Source of the DNA: GCA-1730015 sp964583825
Lineage (GTDB): Bacteria; Pseudomonadota; Gammaproteobacteria; Granulosicoccales; Granulosicoccaceae
Direction: 5' to 3'
Length of the DNA stretch: 64,000 bases
Assembly: GCA_964583825.1 (NCBI GenBank)
Contig: CAZOXM010000006.1
Coordinates: 15,302-79,301 of the forward strand
The position numbers and the translations under genes were made by a program. The notes below the pieces were generated by a model, which saw nothing but the letters and a program-made list of their open reading frames with translations, was not told the DNA's origin and made no database searches. Positions 63,627 to 64,000 of the stretch are shown here, piece after piece; positions within the stretch are counted from its first letter, which is position 1; the number at the start of each line of letters is the position of its first letter.

Positions 63627-64000
63627 CTATTGATTGAGGTCGATCACCGGCACGCCGGCACCGTCGCCAAGCCACTGCGACTCTATTTCTGCGAGTTTGC
63701 CTTCTTCAGACAACTTGAGCAGTACTTCATCAACACAGGCTTTCAGCTCGTTGCCCTCTGCCATCAGCAACCCGAAGTTATCCGGTTCAATCGACGCCTC
63801 GACCGGGAATTGCCCGATTATTTTGCCGCCGTCGATTTGAACTGCCGTTGCAAATAAAGCAGAAGGCAGATCAAACACCAGTGCATCGATCTGGTTTGCC
63901 GCGATTGCTGCGATTACATTCGCATTGTCATCGTAGAGCAACAGGTCCTGTTCCGGCTTTACCACCTCATTGAGAAAAGTCTGGCTGGTGGTACCCGCTG
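63627..64000 (-). CDS. Amino-acid ABC importer substrate-binding protein, C-terminal part (5' truncated by window edge)
   Basis: The frame is open to the right edge; a GTG at 63965 is internal, since conserved sequence continues upstream (TTSQTFLNEVVKPEQ). The visible part of the type-2 solute-binding fold is LLYDDNANVIAAIAANQIDALVFDLPSALFA, then FGLLMAEGNELKACVDEVLLKLSEEGKLAEIESQWLG, the normal C-terminal helix of family 3 binding proteins. The start and signal peptide lie outside the window. The permease gene begins 84 bp downstream. Confidence 0.88.
   Translation of the reverse strand, partial: AGTTSQTFLNEVVKPEQDLLLYDDNANVIAAIAANQIDALVFDLPSALFATAVQIDGGKIIGQFPVEASIEPDNFGLLMAEGNELKACVDEVLLKLSEEGKLAEIESQWLGDGAGVPVIDLNQ

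Overview
The window is about 64 kb of roughly 55% GC bacterial chromosome, gene-dense, with no rRNA, tRNA, insertion sequence, phage or CRISPR array that I could see. The fused fadB followed by fadA, the aerobic osmolyte catabolism genes and the many ABC importers point to a marine, heterotrophic, aerobic gammaproteobacterium; the class is inferred from gene content only. The sequence is a draft assembly. Both 100-N gaps (25632-25731 and 49524-49623) are flanked by identical 55-bp copies of the same sequence. Merging each pair restores one intact reading frame, so neither gene is broken.

Layout: 1-3.2 kb holds housekeeping-type singletons (DUF1835 protein, FMN split-barrel protein, class V aminotransferase, DUF2306 membrane protein). 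3.5-8.3 kb is an ABC-2 exporter operon whose two permeases each end in a gluzincin-like peptidase domain, one with an intact HExxH and one degenerate; a lipoprotein with its own HExxH converges on it. 9.8-14.6 kb holds an oxidoreductase, a small lipoprotein, a DUF72 protein that appears to start at CTG, a GH43-like propeller protein and a hydratase-family protein. 14.6-20.2 kb is a minus-strand operon for carnitine breakdown: BKACE cleavage enzyme, carnitine dehydrogenase fused to a thioesterase, acyl-CoA dehydrogenase and an ADP-forming acyl-CoA synthetase. 20.4-22.5 kb is a chromate resistance pair, and 22.7-24.1 kb a secreted GH12 glucanase-like lipoprotein. 24.7-31.7 kb carries a DmdC-type acyl-CoA dehydrogenase, fadBA and a non-pyrrolysine MttB-family protein. 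31.7-37.9 kb carries an FMN 2-hydroxyacid dehydrogenase, an RND exporter and a hybrid histidine kinase. 38.0-41.0 kb is a MarR-controlled two-component flavin monooxygenase operon; 41.1-41.4 kb a tandem array of long imperfect hairpins; 41.4-46.5 kb soxBDAG (sarcosine oxidase). 46.8-48.6 kb holds an M20 amidohydrolase and a periplasmic rhodanese.

The most coherent system is at 48.8-60.9 kb. One LacI-controlled minus-strand operon combines an ABC sugar importer, a GH63 mannosyl/glucosylglycerate hydrolase, a D-lyxose/mannose isomerase, and a synthase and phosphatase for glucosylglycerate. A convergent gene encodes a GH13_18 glucosylglycerate-type phosphorylase. Uptake, two degradation routes and synthesis of a compatible solute therefore sit together. 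The window ends with a TauE/SafE exporter and a polar amino-acid ABC importer whose binding-protein gene runs off the right edge.

Together the region looks devoted to acquiring and burning osmolytes (carnitine to glycine betaine, sarcosine to glycine, glycosylglycerates to sugar and glycerate), with beta-oxidation taking the acyl-CoA products.
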